From JABGQS01 sp963666505 (lineage in GTDB: Bacteria; Bacillota; Clostridia; Christensenellales; SZUA-584), in contig CAXXXL010000005.1 in assembly GCA_963666505.2 (NCBI GenBank), positions 121,860 through 185,859 on the forward strand: a stretch of 64,000 nt of DNA. The letters run 5' to 3'. Made by a program: the position numbers and the translations under genes. The first letter of the stretch is position 1. The number at the start of each line of letters is the position of its first letter. Below the pieces are notes generated by a model. That model was not told the DNA's origin and did not search any database. It worked only from the letters and a program-made list of their open reading frames with translations. Below are positions 33,685-43,100 of the stretch, piece by piece.

Positions 33685-35108
33685 AGTTCTTCTCCTTCGT
33701 CAGAAAACGGGTCAAAAGTAAGATGGTCATATTTACCGCGTGGTTTACTACTAGTAGCTGCAATGTTATTGTTAGTTGATTTTCGCTTTTGGGTTTCTTT
33801 CTGCGCCTGGGTAACTGTCTTTACGCCTTTTTCATGCCAGTTTTTAAGCAGCGTGTTAAGATAGCTCATCGGTTGTCCTGCAAGAGAGCTTATCTCTGCG
33901 GCAAGCAATATTGCGTTTGCGCTGATGCCCCACTGCTCGTTCCATGTTGAATACCTTCGCCTGAGCGCATCGCTGATGTGCATTTTCGTTACTCCGGCAG
34001 CGTCCAGAACAGCGGATATCTTTCCGTCCAGTTTGTGCTGTTTTTGTATATAGTCAGCAGCCTGAGCCGGCGTTTCTATACCGTTTTTGAACCAGTCAGT
34101 AAGCATATCGTCGATAAATTTTACCGGCATTCGTCCACGCTTTCCTGCCTGAGCCGCAGCCTTTTCTATAATATCCATATCATAGCCGAAAGCCGTCGTC
34201 CATTTCTGATATAAAGAGATATGCTCTGCACTGGGCTTTAGGTTGGTTTCGCCCATGGCGTTAAGTATCTTCTGTATGTGCTTCGTTATATTCTCTTTGA
34301 CAGTTTTCGATTCGCTTATAGTCCTCGAAGTGGTTTTGCCCTCTTCCTTAAGATTATATAGGATGCTGTCAAGATATTTCATGCTGGGGTTGCGTGAAGA
34401 AGTGGTGTGTGAACACGCAGTTCGTATTGCACTCAGCGTGAATCCCCACTGCCTGGTCCACTTTTCGAACAGCTCCGTCTCATCTTTGGTTGCTCTGCGG
34501 TTCGTTATGCCAAGCTGCTCTAATATCTCGAGTATGCCAGATTCTTTCTGTTTGTCTTTCTCAATGCGCTTTTCTGCTTCTTCGACGCTGTTTATACCAT
34601 CCTCGGCCCAGGTTTTTGCCACCCTGTCAAGATAGGTTATGGAGACACGACCTCCCTTTTTCTCAACGCAGTACCGGGCAAGCATCAGCACGACTTTTCT
34701 GGGAAGCAGGAAGATGGTAGTATAGTCGAGCAGCTTTATATAGTCTGCCGGTGAGAGCTGCCTGGAACCGAAAATACTCTGCAGCTCCTGAAAGAACTCG
34801 CTTTCGGAGTAAAGGTCGTCAACTTTATCAAGCTTCTTGAATATGCCGAATTCGAAGCAGAGTTCGCTTCCGTTTAATATTTTTACAAAGCCCTTCTTCT
34901 GCCAATATTCATACGCTTCGATGATATCGCTCTCCGGCATGCGCAGGTGTGCGCTGAAAACGCCAAGGTCTATTGCTTCATGGCTCTGCGAATACATGAG
35001 ACCATAAAGATATGCAGCAACAAACCCTGCGGGTGCGCCCATGCTGTTTTGTATGAATTCATTGGGCACTATTGTGTTTTCAGGTTTGTTTTTCAGTTTG
35101 AGCTGCAT
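33681..35108 (-). CDS. DnaD-like replication initiation protein with four tandem DnaD/DnaB_2 repeats
   Basis: A 475-residue protein. The first 90 residues resemble a winged helix (GAPAGFVAAYLYGLMYSQ...YWQKKGFVKI). Then four similar segments occur at about 105-185, 190-260, 275-355 and 360-435. Each ends in a version of the DNA-binding motif YxxxIxxWxxxG: YLDRVAKTWAEDG, YLDSILYNLKEEG, FIDDMLTDWFKNG and YLNTLLKNWHEKG. Bacillus DnaD has one such domain. The role is probably primosome assembly together with the DnaI-like loader. ATG 35108 (MQLKLKNK) follows GGAGG at 12 bases. Confidence 0.88.
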   Translation of the reverse strand: MQLKLKNKPENTIVPNEFIQNSMGAPAGFVAAYLYGLMYSQSHEAIDLGVFSAHLRMPESDIIEAYEYWQKKGFVKILNGSELCFEFGIFKKLDKVDDLYSESEFFQELQSIFGSRQLSPADYIKLLDYTTIFLLPRKVVLMLARYCVEKKGGRVSITYLDRVAKTWAEDGINSVEEAEKRIEKDKQKESGILEILEQLGITNRRATKDETELFEKWTRQWGFTLSAIRTACSHTTSSRNPSMKYLDSILYNLKEEGKTTSRTISESKTVKENITKHIQKILNAMGETNLKPSAEHISLYQKWTTAFGYDMDIIEKAAAQAGKRGRMPVKFIDDMLTDWFKNGIETPAQAADYIQKQHKLDGKISAVLDAAGVTKMHISDALRRRYSTWNEQWGISANAILLAAEISSLAGQPMSYLNTLLKNWHEKGVKTVTQAQKETQKRKSTNNNIAATSSKPRGKYDHLTFDPFSDEGEEL

Positions 35109-35139
35109 TATAAAATGATACCTCCGTGAGTGTAACAAT

Positions 35140-35148
35140 ATAATACCA
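35140..35148 (-). promoter_or_regulatory. Possible extended -10 promoter for the DnaD-like gene
   Basis: TGGTATTAT on the minus strand, 32 bases before the start codon. No good -35 hexamer is visible. Confidence 0.4.
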
Positions 35149-35267
35149 TATACCGCCTCTGATTGGGATAGCGAAAATATATTTTTTTCGGCTTTTGCAA
35201 CGCTTCTGCAATTGGGTTGAGATATGTAGTAAAAAGCAGGGGCTCTTGGGGCGTTTTTATTTAACAG

Positions 35268-35296
35268 TTGATACTAAAAGTTTTTTTTGTTATACT
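35268..35296 (+). promoter_or_regulatory. Promoter of murA
   Basis: TTGATA (35268-35273) and TATACT (35291-35296) are 17 bases apart, with a run of eight T in the spacer. Confidence 0.75.
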
Positions 35297-35353
35297 CTAG
35301 TGTGCGATTTTAATAAACGAAAGGTAAAGCGCCAGCATTGGCGTAACAGATAA

Positions 35354-36640
35354 ATGAAAGAAAAGCTTGTAATTAGGGGCGGCAAACCGCTGACAGGAGA
35401 GGTTACCGTAAGCGGCGCAAAGAACGCAGCCGTTGCGATTATCCCTGCTGCAATACTCTGTGATGGTGAGTGCGATATTGAAAACCTTCCAGACATAGAA
35501 GACGTTAGGCTGCTTGACTATCTTTTGTGCCAAATGGGTGCAAAGACGAGCCTTAACGGAGATGCCATAAGCATAGATGCAAGCGGAGTGTCGTGCTATG
35601 CAGTTAACAACGATGCTGTAAAGCGTATGCGGGCATCATACTACCTTTTGGGAGCACTGCTGGGGCGCTTTGGCAAGGCAGAAGTAAGCCTGCCCGGCGG
35701 CTGCGCTATAGGACAGCGGCCGATAGACCAGCACATCAAGGGCTTCGAGGCGCTGGGCGCAGAAGTCAAAACCGAGTACGGAATGCTAAAAGCGTACGCA
35801 CCGAACGGTCTTGTGGGAACTGATATATTCCTCGACATCGTTTCTGTAGGGGCGACTATCAACATAATGCTGGCTGCCGTAAAAGCTACGGGCAAAACTA
35901 CTATTGTCAATGCAGCGAAAGAGCCGCACGTAGTAGACCTTGCCAACTTCCTTAACAGCATGGGAGCAAAGGTCAAAGGCGCGGGAACGGACATAATCCG
36001 CATAACAGGTATAGAAAAACTGCACGGATGTTTCTATTCAATAATCCCCGACCAGATAGAAACGGGCACGCTTATGATAGCGGCCGCAGCAACTAGGGGA
36101 GACCTTACTATAAAGAACGTGATACCGACTCATATGGAGGCGCTTTCAGCTAAACTAATGGAGATGGGCGTGAATGTGGAAGAGGGCGATGATTCCATAC
36201 GTGTCACCTGTCCGCATCGGCCAAAGCACGTTACTATAAAAACACTGCCATACCCCGGGTTCCCTACCGACCTTCAGCAGCCTGCCACCGTGCTTTTGAG
36301 CACGGCAGACGGCGCAAGCATTATTATAGAGAACATTTTTGAATCAAGATTCAAGCATATAAACGAAATACGCCGTATGGGCGCCAACGTTTCGATAGAC
36401 GGAAGAGTATGCGTCGTGGAAGGTGCAGAGAAGCTGACGGGTGCGCCTGTTAGAGCGACGGATCTTCGTGCAGGCGCTGCGCTTGTAGTAGCGGGCCTGA
36501 TGGCAGACGGTGTAACAGAAATTTCGGGAGTCAGGTATATCGACCGTGGATACGACCATATAGAGAGCAAGTTAAAGAGCGTTGGAGCGGATATTCACCG
36601 TGAACAGATATCGGAGGAAGATGAGCTGGATTTGTTCTAG
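35354..36640 (+). CDS. murA: UDP-N-acetylglucosamine 1-carboxyvinyltransferase
   Basis: A 428-residue enzyme for the first committed step of peptidoglycan synthesis: transfer of enolpyruvate from phosphoenolpyruvate to UDP-GlcNAc. SGAKNAAVAIIPAAIL is the conserved N-terminal segment. Cys117 in PGGCAIGQRPIDQHIKG is the active-site cysteine that fosfomycin attacks, so the enzyme should be sensitive. FPTDLQQPA is also typical (most relatives have FPTDMQ). Its ribosome binding site is weak. No close partner gene follows on this strand. Confidence 0.96.
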   Translation: MKEKLVIRGGKPLTGEVTVSGAKNAAVAIIPAAILCDGECDIENLPDIEDVRLLDYLLCQMGAKTSLNGDAISIDASGVSCYAVNNDAVKRMRASYYLLGALLGRFGKAEVSLPGGCAIGQRPIDQHIKGFEALGAEVKTEYGMLKAYAPNGLVGTDIFLDIVSVGATINIMLAAVKATGKTTIVNAAKEPHVVDLANFLNSMGAKVKGAGTDIIRITGIEKLHGCFYSIIPDQIETGTLMIAAAATRGDLTIKNVIPTHMEALSAKLMEMGVNVEEGDDSIRVTCPHRPKHVTIKTLPYPGFPTDLQQPATVLLSTADGASIIIENIFESRFKHINEIRRMGANVSIDGRVCVVEGAEKLTGAPVRATDLRAGAALVVAGLMADGVTEISGVRYIDRGYDHIESKLKSVGADIHREQISEEDELDLF

Positions 36641-36719
36641 AGCGGATTAAAGCAGGAATATATAGCCGTAAGATTGTAAGGACGTTTTTGAACAAAGTGC
36701 ATATTTTTTGTATAAACAA

Positions 36720-36748
36720 TTGACAAAACCCTCAAATAGTGATAAATT
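36720..36748 (+). promoter_or_regulatory. Promoter of the cold-shock gene
   Basis: TTGACA (36720-36725) and TAAATT (36743-36748) are 17 bases apart. It leaves an untranslated leader of about 125 bases, a usual feature of csp mRNAs, whose leader structure changes with temperature. Confidence 0.6.
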
Positions 36749-36881
36749 CTATTTTGATTAAGTTACTGTATAAATGTTCGATGATTTTGCAAGGTGTTAC
36801 AATTAAAGTATTATCCTTAAAAAGTTTTCAGTATGTTTTGCAAGGATTTAACGATTAATTTTTTTAGGAGGTACTTTTTTA

Positions 36882-37079
36882 ATGGAAGGTACAGTAAAAT
36901 GGTTTAATGCAGACAAGGGTTACGGATTTATTTGCGGAGAAGACGGAGTGGACGTATTCGCTCACTATTCAAAGATCGAATCTGACGGTTTCAAGACTCT
37001 TGAAGAAGGACAGAAGGTTTCCTTCGATGTAACACAGGGACAAAAAGGACCGCAGGCAGAGAACATTACGATTATTTAA
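36882..37079 (+). CDS. csp: Cold shock domain protein
   Basis: A 65-residue single cold-shock domain. MEGTVKWFNADKGYGFI contains RNP1, and DVFAHYSKI is RNP2; both bind single-stranded RNA or DNA through aromatic residues. It probably acts as an RNA chaperone. A strong AGGAGG precedes the start, and the gene has its own promoter, long leader and terminator. Confidence 0.97.
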   Translation: MEGTVKWFNADKGYGFICGEDGVDVFAHYSKIESDGFKTLEEGQKVSFDVTQGQKGPQAENITII

Positions 37080-37094
37080 TCTGAATCTGAATGC

Positions 37095-37124
37095 AAAAAG
37101 CGCTCTAATACAGGGCGCTTTTTT
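37095..37124. terminator. Bidirectional terminator between csp and rlmH
   Basis: AAAAAGCGC (37095-37103) pairs with GCGCTTTTT (37115-37123), and A and T runs lie at both ends. Confidence 0.9.
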
Positions 37125-37136
37125 AATATGATTTTA

Positions 37137-37607
37137 TTATTTATGATAAGTTCTTCCAGAGACAATCATGAATGCACGGTATATCTGCTCGAGAAGCACG
37201 ACCCTGAAAAGTTGGTGCGGCATGGTCATGTCAGAGAAAGACAGAATAAGGTCCGCCTTTTTCTTGAGACTTTCGTGAAGCCCGTGCGAGCCGCCGATAA
37301 AAAACGAAACGTCACCAGCGTCGGTTTTTTCACTTAACAGGCCGGCAAATTTTTCAGATGTCATACGCCTGCCTTCAGGCGACAGCGCAATCATATAGCC
37401 CTTACCTGCTAAGAGAAGCTCTTTGCTTTCTTCCATACACGCTTTTTGAATGTTTGCCGGGGAAGCGTTCTTTGACAGAGCATACTCACGCTTTTCTATT
37501 ATATTAAGACTGCAGAAACTACCAAGGCGCTTTGAATATTCGCTCTGGGCCTGCTTTAAATACTCTTCTTTAAGTTTTCCTGTACAGATTATATTTACGT
37601 TTGGCAT
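37137..37607 (-). CDS. rlmH: 23S rRNA pseudouridine-1915 N3-methyltransferase
   Basis: A 156-residue SPOUT-class methyltransferase. FFIGGSHGLHESLKKKADLIL and MTMPHQLFRVVLLEQIYRAFMI hold the SAM-binding knot and are nearly invariant. It methylates pseudouridine 1915 in helix 69 of 23S rRNA on the 70S ribosome. It lies one base after the MBL hydrolase, a common pairing in Firmicutes. Confidence 0.97.
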   Translation of the reverse strand: MPNVNIICTGKLKEEYLKQAQSEYSKRLGSFCSLNIIEKREYALSKNASPANIQKACMEESKELLLAGKGYMIALSPEGRRMTSEKFAGLLSEKTDAGDVSFFIGGSHGLHESLKKKADLILSFSDMTMPHQLFRVVLLEQIYRAFMIVSGRTYHK

Positions 37608-37608
37608 A

Positions 37609-38403
37609 TCACTTTATATTGAACACGCCGGTAACCCTGTCTCTCAGCGCAAGCCCAAGGCTGATATCGCGCCCCGGTACGAATCCTTCGGAAACAAGAG
37701 CATCCGTCACCGTACGAAAAGCAAGCTGTGCGTTGTTGTTTTCCTGGCTCAAATGCCCAAGTAATATTGAAGATACTCCGGCCGCTGCAAGCCTTATAGC
37801 TGCCAGCGCCGCATCGTCGTTGGAAAGATGACCGTGCCTGGATTTTATACGCTGTTTTAGCTTGTGCGGATAAGAACCGCTTTGCAGCAGATCCATATCA
37901 TGGTTAGATTCGAGAAGAACAAGGTCGCACGAATGTAGCCGGTGTTCTATTTTTTTGGGGAAGTGTCCAAGGTCTGTTGCAATTCCTACTTTTCGTGAAC
38001 CGCAGGAAAGACAGTACCCGACGGGGTCTGCGGCATCGTGCGGCGTTTCGAACGGCTCGACCAGCAGGTCATCTATGAAGAAGTCGGTTTTAGATATCTT
38101 TCGCACGTTTGCAGGCTTTATTTTACCTATCTTTCCGTTTGACGCCTGCCATGTTACAGTGGTCGCATAGATAGGTATGTTATGCTTTCTTGAAAGTACG
38201 CCCGCTCCCTGGATATGGTCGGAGTGCTCGTGGGTGATGAGTATGGCCTTAAGCTCGTCGGTACTGACGCCGATGCTGAAAAGCGCCTCTTCTGTGCGTT
38301 TGCCGGAAACCCCGGCGTCAACAAGTATTTTTGTGCTTTGCGTGCTTATGAGTATGGCGTTTCCGGACGAGCCGGAGAACAGCGGGGTGATAGACAGAGC
38401 CAT
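37609..38403 (-). CDS. MBL-fold metallohydrolase of the YycJ/WalJ type
   Basis: A 264-residue metallo-beta-lactamase-fold protein. ITHEHSDHIQG (His58, His60, Asp62, His63) is the two-metal motif, with LVDAGVSGKR before it and further ligands in ESNHD and LLGHLSQENN. YycJ-type proteins are probably 5' to 3' DNA exonucleases linked to repair and wall stress. Pairing with rlmH supports this subgroup. The walRK genes that usually accompany it are not here. Confidence 0.9.
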   Translation of the reverse strand: MALSITPLFSGSSGNAILISTQSTKILVDAGVSGKRTEEALFSIGVSTDELKAILITHEHSDHIQGAGVLSRKHNIPIYATTVTWQASNGKIGKIKPANVRKISKTDFFIDDLLVEPFETPHDAADPVGYCLSCGSRKVGIATDLGHFPKKIEHRLHSCDLVLLESNHDMDLLQSGSYPHKLKQRIKSRHGHLSNDDAALAAIRLAAAGVSSILLGHLSQENNNAQLAFRTVTDALVSEGFVPGRDISLGLALRDRVTGVFNIK

Positions 38404-38464
38404 GTGCGTCTTCCTTTCGGTTTTCCTGGGTAATTATAACACAAAATCAAAAGCGCTGCCATGT

Positions 38465-38493
38465 TTGAATACGCTGGCTTAATATGTTATTAT
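38465..38493 (+). promoter_or_regulatory. Promoter of cobO
   Basis: TTGAAT (38465-38470) and TATTAT (38488-38493) are 17 bases apart, with TG just before the -10. Confidence 0.65.
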
Positions 38494-38527
38494 CCGTATA
38501 GGAATAAATTTTTTTCGGGATGGTATT

Positions 38528-39046
38528 ATGGAAAAATCTTATGTACACATATATACAGGTGACGGTAAGGGTAAAACCACGGCTGCGGTCGGTCTTTCTG
38601 TTCGTGCTTTGGGCAGCGGCAAAAGCGTGAAGTTTGTGCAGTTCCTTAAAGGACGTCCTACTGGAGAGATGAACATATTGAAACAGATGGAGGGTGCCGA
38701 ATTCTTTCAGGTGTCCGGCTGCAAAAAATTCTTCAATACAATGACAGACAATGAAAAGCAGGAAGTAAAAAAACAAACGCAGGATTTTCTTACAAAGATA
38801 TTCGAATGGCTGGGCGAAACTGACCTGCTTGTGCTGGACGAAGCGCTCGGGGCGCTGTCTCTGGGGATAATCGAAGCAGAGCAGATAAAGCGTATAATAA
38901 ACGAGCGCAGAGGTACGGAAGTGGCTTTGACAGGCAGGAACGCACCAGAAGAACTTGTCCGGCTTGCTGATGTCGTGACGGAGATGAAGGCGGTCAAACA
39001 TTATTATGATAAGGGCGTAAAGGCAAGACGTGGAATAGAATATTAG
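38528..39046 (+). CDS. cobO: Cob(I)yrinic acid a,c-diamide adenosyltransferase
   Basis: A 172-residue enzyme of the CobA/CobO/BtuR family that attaches the adenosyl group of ATP to the cobalt of corrinoids. YTGDGKGKTTAAVGLSVRALG is the P-loop, which in this family is used in reversed orientation, and FVQFLKG and LVLDEA are family marks. Length is normal. No other cobalamin gene is next to it, so it may serve salvage. No B12 riboswitch is visible upstream. Confidence 0.94.
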   Translation: MEKSYVHIYTGDGKGKTTAAVGLSVRALGSGKSVKFVQFLKGRPTGEMNILKQMEGAEFFQVSGCKKFFNTMTDNEKQEVKKQTQDFLTKIFEWLGETDLLVLDEALGALSLGIIEAEQIKRIINERRGTEVALTGRNAPEELVRLADVVTEMKAVKHYYDKGVKARRGIEY

Positions 39047-39114
39047 CTTGGGAAAAGCGGTGTGGTGTATGATAATTTCAGGGTTATAGTCTCGTCCAAT
39101 GAGCAATTGTATAA

Positions 39115-39220
39115 AGTGAGGAGAAGAGATTCTTTGTTTGCACTTAGAATGACATCTGAATTGCATAAGCATTACAATTGTCACCCCGCCCGCTGCTTAA
39201 CAAGCGAAGTCGAAGGGCTT
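39115..39220 (+). repeat. Degenerate dispersed repeat, inverted pair
   Basis: A left part resembling AGATTCTTCGC...CTCAGAATGACA and a right part resembling TGTCACCC...AGCGAAGTCGAAGGG face each other. Such pieces form a well-known class of short intergenic repeats in many bacterial genomes. The frame through it (39062-39271) gives a peptide typical of translated repeats, not a gene. The gap 39047-39356 otherwise holds only the promoter at 39291. Confidence 0.55.
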
Positions 39221-39290
39221 ATCAATAATATAAGTATCAATTTTTCTTTCAAGAATAATGAACAAATTTAAAACACAGACAAAACAGCCT

Positions 39291-39318
39291 TTGACATTCG
39301 TGCGGATAGATATATAAT
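39291..39318 (+). promoter_or_regulatory. Promoter of the 39357 gene
   Basis: Consensus hexamers TTGACA (39291-39296) and TATAAT (39313-39318) with a 16-base spacer. Confidence 0.85.
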
Positions 39319-39356
39319 AGTAAGTAGACTGAGACGATACGAAAGAAGGTACATTG

Positions 39357-39764
39357 ATGGGAAACTCTATAAATGATATCCATATTGAAGATTTTCAGAA
39401 TGTGGTTAACGATTTGCTTATGCGTAACCGCAGTATTCTTGATATCGTTTCAAAAATACAGACGAGTTCTGGTAGAGTCAACAGGAGCGTAATCAAAGCA
39501 GTGACCCAGTGCGGCTGCATAGAGATCGACGGCAAAAAACAGTCTTTTCCAGAAGAAGCCAGCATAGAAGAGCTCTCGAAGCTGTTATCCACACAGGTAA
39601 ACGGCAAGCTGTGTGAAAACTGCCGCGCAACTGTTGAAAAGGAAATTGGCGGCGCACTGTTCTATCTGGCAGCGCTTTGCAACACTCTGGGTATCAGTCT
39701 TTATGACGTGATACTAAAAGAAAAAGAGGCGCTTAGCACCCTTGGAAGCTACAGCTTAAGATAA
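39357..39764 (+). CDS. Small conserved-looking protein of unknown function
   Basis: A 135-residue, mostly helical, soluble protein. It has a Cys-Gly-Cys (TQCGCIEI) and a Cys-x-x-Cys (GKLCENCRATVEKEIGGALF) that could hold a metal or form a disulfide. It resembles short clostridial proteins I have seen without a firm function, with the pattern DLLMRNRSILDIVSKIQ at the N-terminus. I do not assign a role. A consensus promoter and GAAGGT precede ATG 39357; an in-frame TTG directly before it is an alternative. It is followed by the rpoB promoter region. Confidence 0.7.
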   Translation: MGNSINDIHIEDFQNVVNDLLMRNRSILDIVSKIQTSSGRVNRSVIKAVTQCGCIEIDGKKQSFPEEASIEELSKLLSTQVNGKLCENCRATVEKEIGGALFYLAALCNTLGISLYDVILKEKEALSTLGSYSLR

Positions 39765-39876
39765 CTATATTGCATTTATTGATACGGCGCTCGCATGGCC
39801 GTTTAAAAAACGATAAGCCCCTTATAACTGCAATGATAACCATGGTTAACATTTTTTTAAGATGTCAAAAATGTTA

Positions 39877-39905
39877 TTGACATTCTTATTTATTTGTAGT
39901 ATTAT
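39877..39905 (+). promoter_or_regulatory. Promoter upstream of rpoB
   Basis: TTGACA (39877-39882) and TATTAT (39900-39905) are 17 bases apart. The -35 is one arm of the inverted repeat ATGTCAA-N8-TTGACAT, and a 12-bp palindrome TAACCATGGTTA lies at 39837-39848. The leader to rpoB is about 190 bases. No gene is visible in 39765-40102. Confidence 0.75.
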
Positions 39906-40000
39906 TGTAGACTGCGTTAGCAGAGTCAAAATTGGATAATTGTGTCCATTTTTGAAGGTGGTTATACGTGGATACAGGCAGACAAACCCTTATAGCAGTA

Positions 40001-40009
40001 TGGTATAAT
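40001..40009 (+). promoter_or_regulatory. Second possible rpoB promoter (extended -10)
   Basis: TGGTATAAT fits an extended -10 element; no clear -35 is seen. A small hairpin CAACA/TGTTG follows at about 40033-40048. Confidence 0.45.
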
Positions 40010-40102
40010 GACGGATCTATGAAACGACATCAACATTGCGCTGTTGTCCCATGAAATAGAAAAAATTTAAGTTTAGCATAATAGGAGTGTGGTATTAAAT
40101 CT

Positions 40103-43100
40103 ATGGTGCACGAAGAAATAATCGGTAAGAGAAAGAGGATGAGCTTCTCCAGCATTGAAGAGGTTCTCGAGATGCCGGATCTTATAGAGATCCAGAAGAA
40201 ATCCTACAGAAACTTTTTAGAGTTCGGGCTTCGTGAGGTACTAAATGATGTGTCTCCCATAACCGACTATTCGGAAAACCTGATATTAGAATTTATAGAC
40301 TACTATCTTGATGACAATCCAAAATACGATGTTGAAGAGTGCAAAGAACGCGATGTAAACTTTGCGGCTCCGCTTAAAGTCGTCGTCCGGCTGATAAACA
40401 AAGAGACGGGTGAGATGAAGGAGCAGGAAGTTTTTATGGGTGATTTTCCGTTAATGACGGAAAAAGGCACATTCATCATCAACGGTGCAGAGCGTGTTAT
40501 AGTCAGTCAGCTCGTAAGGAGTCCGGGTGTCTATTTCGGCTATTCGATAGACAAAATGGGCAAGAAGCTCTACAGCTCGCAGGTCATTCCCAACCGTGGT
40601 GCATGGCTGGAGTTCGAGACCGATTCAAACGATTGCTACTGGGTCCGTGTCGACAGAACACGTAAGCTCCCGATGACGGTGCTTGTTCGTGCAATGGGCT
40701 GCGGAACGAATCAGGAGATAGTTGATTTGTTTGGAGACGAAGAGTTCCTTGCGCCTACGTTTAAAAAAGACAGCGGGCAGAGCACTGAAGATGGTCTTAT
40801 AGAGATATACAGAAGGCTTCGCCCGGGCGAGCCGCCGACTGTCGAGAGTGCTAAGATGCTTATAAGCTCTTTGTTCTTTGACCAGAGAAGATATGACCTT
40901 GCACGTGTAGGAAGATATAAATATACGAAGAAGCTTTGTATATCAGCAAGGATAGAAGGTTTTGTAAGCGCAGAAAACATAGTAAGCGAAGACGGTGAAG
41001 TTCTTGCGAAAAAAGGCGACGTCATTTCAAGAGAAGCGGCGCAGCAGATAGAGATCGCCGGAGTGAACAAGGTGACTCTGCTTGTCGGTGAGAATGAAGT
41101 CAAAGTAGTCGGCAACAACTTTGCCGACGTTTCCAGTCTTCTGCCGTTCGAAGCGGAAGAAGCGGGAATAAACGAAAAAGTACATTACCCGACGTTCAAA
41201 GCAATAATGGACGAATACGGCAGCGGAAAGAAGCCGGACAAGGAAGAGCTAAAAAAACAGCTCAAGGCTTCCATAAACACGCTTATACCAAAGCATATAA
41301 TAGTAGACGATATTATGGCTGCAGTCAGCTATGAGATGGGTCTCAAATACGGAATCGGCTCGACAGATGACATCGATCACCTTGGTAACAGGCGCTTAAG
41401 GTCGGTTGGCGAGCTTCTTCAGAACCAGATACGTGTCGGCCTCTCCAGGCTCGAACGTGTAGTAAGAGAGCGTATGTCCATACAGGATATGGATGTTGCG
41501 ACTCCTTCCAACCTTATTAATATAAGGCCGGTAACGGCGGCAATAAAAGAGTTCTTCGGTTCATCCCAGCTTTCGCAGTTCATGGACCAGACGAATCCGC
41601 TTGCCGAGCTTACCCATAAAAGAAGGCTTTCGGCTCTTGGACCAGGCGGCCTGAACAGAGAGCGTGCTTCTTTCGATGTGCGTGATGTTCACCATACCCA
41701 CTATGGCAGGATGTGCCCAATAGAGACTCCTGAAGGCCCGAACATCGGTCTTATAGGTTCTCTCTCAACGTACGCCCGTGTCAACGAATACGGGTTTATT
41801 GAGTCGCCATACAGAAAGATAGACAAGAAGAACAAAGTAGTTACAAAAGATATAATATACCTTACGGCAGACGAAGAGGACAAATACGTCGTGGCTCAGG
41901 CCAACGAACCGATTGCCAAAGACGGACACTTCGTGCACAGTCGTGTTATGTGCCGCCGCCTCGAAGAGATCGTAGAGGTAGGCAGAGACGAAGTTGACCT
42001 TATGGACGTTTCGCCAAAGCAGGTCGTTTCAGTCGCTACGGCACTGATACCATTCCTCGAGAACGACGATGCGAACCGTGCACTGATGGGCTCTAACATG
42101 CAGCGTCAGGCTGTTCCGCTAATAATGCCGGAGGCTCCTATAGTCGGAACAGGCATGGAGCACAAGGCTGCAAAAGATTCGGGCGGCACGGTGCTTGCAT
42201 ACGAAGACGGCGTAGTCAAGAGCGTTTCTTCAGACATGATAATAGTAGAAGAAAAGGACAGGATACGCGAATATAAGCTTATCAAGTTCTCACGTTCGAA
42301 CCAGGGGACGTGCATAAACAACTATCCTATAGTAAAGGTAGGCGAAAAGGTCAAGAAGGGTGATATAATCGCCGACGGACCTTCTACGGAAATGGGCGAA
42401 ATGGCGCTTGGTAAAAATGCGCTTATCGGCTTCATGACGTGGGAGGGCTATAACTACGAGGACGCTATTCTGATAAGCGAGCGTCTCGTCCGTGACGACA
42501 TTTTCACTTCCATACATATAGAAGGATACGAAAGCGAAGCCAGAGACACAAAACTCGGGCCGGAAGAAATAACAAGAGATATACCTAACGTAGGTGAAGA
42601 CGCACTCAAAGACCTTGACGAGCGTGGAATAATACGCATAGGCGCAGAGGTCAAATCGGGCGATATCCTTGTTGGAAAAGTTACGCCAAAGGGCGAAACT
42701 GAACTGACGGCGGAAGAGCGGCTGCTTCGTGCTATCTTCGGTGAGAAGGCAAGGGAAGTAAGGGACACCTCGCTTCGTGTACCTCACGGAGAAGAAGGCA
42801 TAGTCGTAGACGTGAAGGTCTTCACCAGAGAGAACAAAGACGAACTCACAGCCGGCGTCAACAAGCTGGTAAGGTGCTATATAGCTCAGAAGAGAAAGAT
42901 AAGCGTAGGAGACAAGATGGCAGGACGCCACGGAAACAAGGGCGTCATCTCAAGGGTTCTTCCTGTTGAAGACATGCCTTTCCTGCCGGACGGCACACCG
43001 CTCGACATCGTGCTTAATCCTCTTGGCGTTCCTTCCCGTATGAACATTGGGCAGGTGCTGGAGGTACATCTGGGTTACGTTGCAAAGGCTCTTGGCTGGG

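Noticed and set aside
39062..39271. A 69-codon frame after cobO
   Set aside because: Its peptide is the kind obtained by translating a dispersed intergenic repeat; no ribosome binding site.
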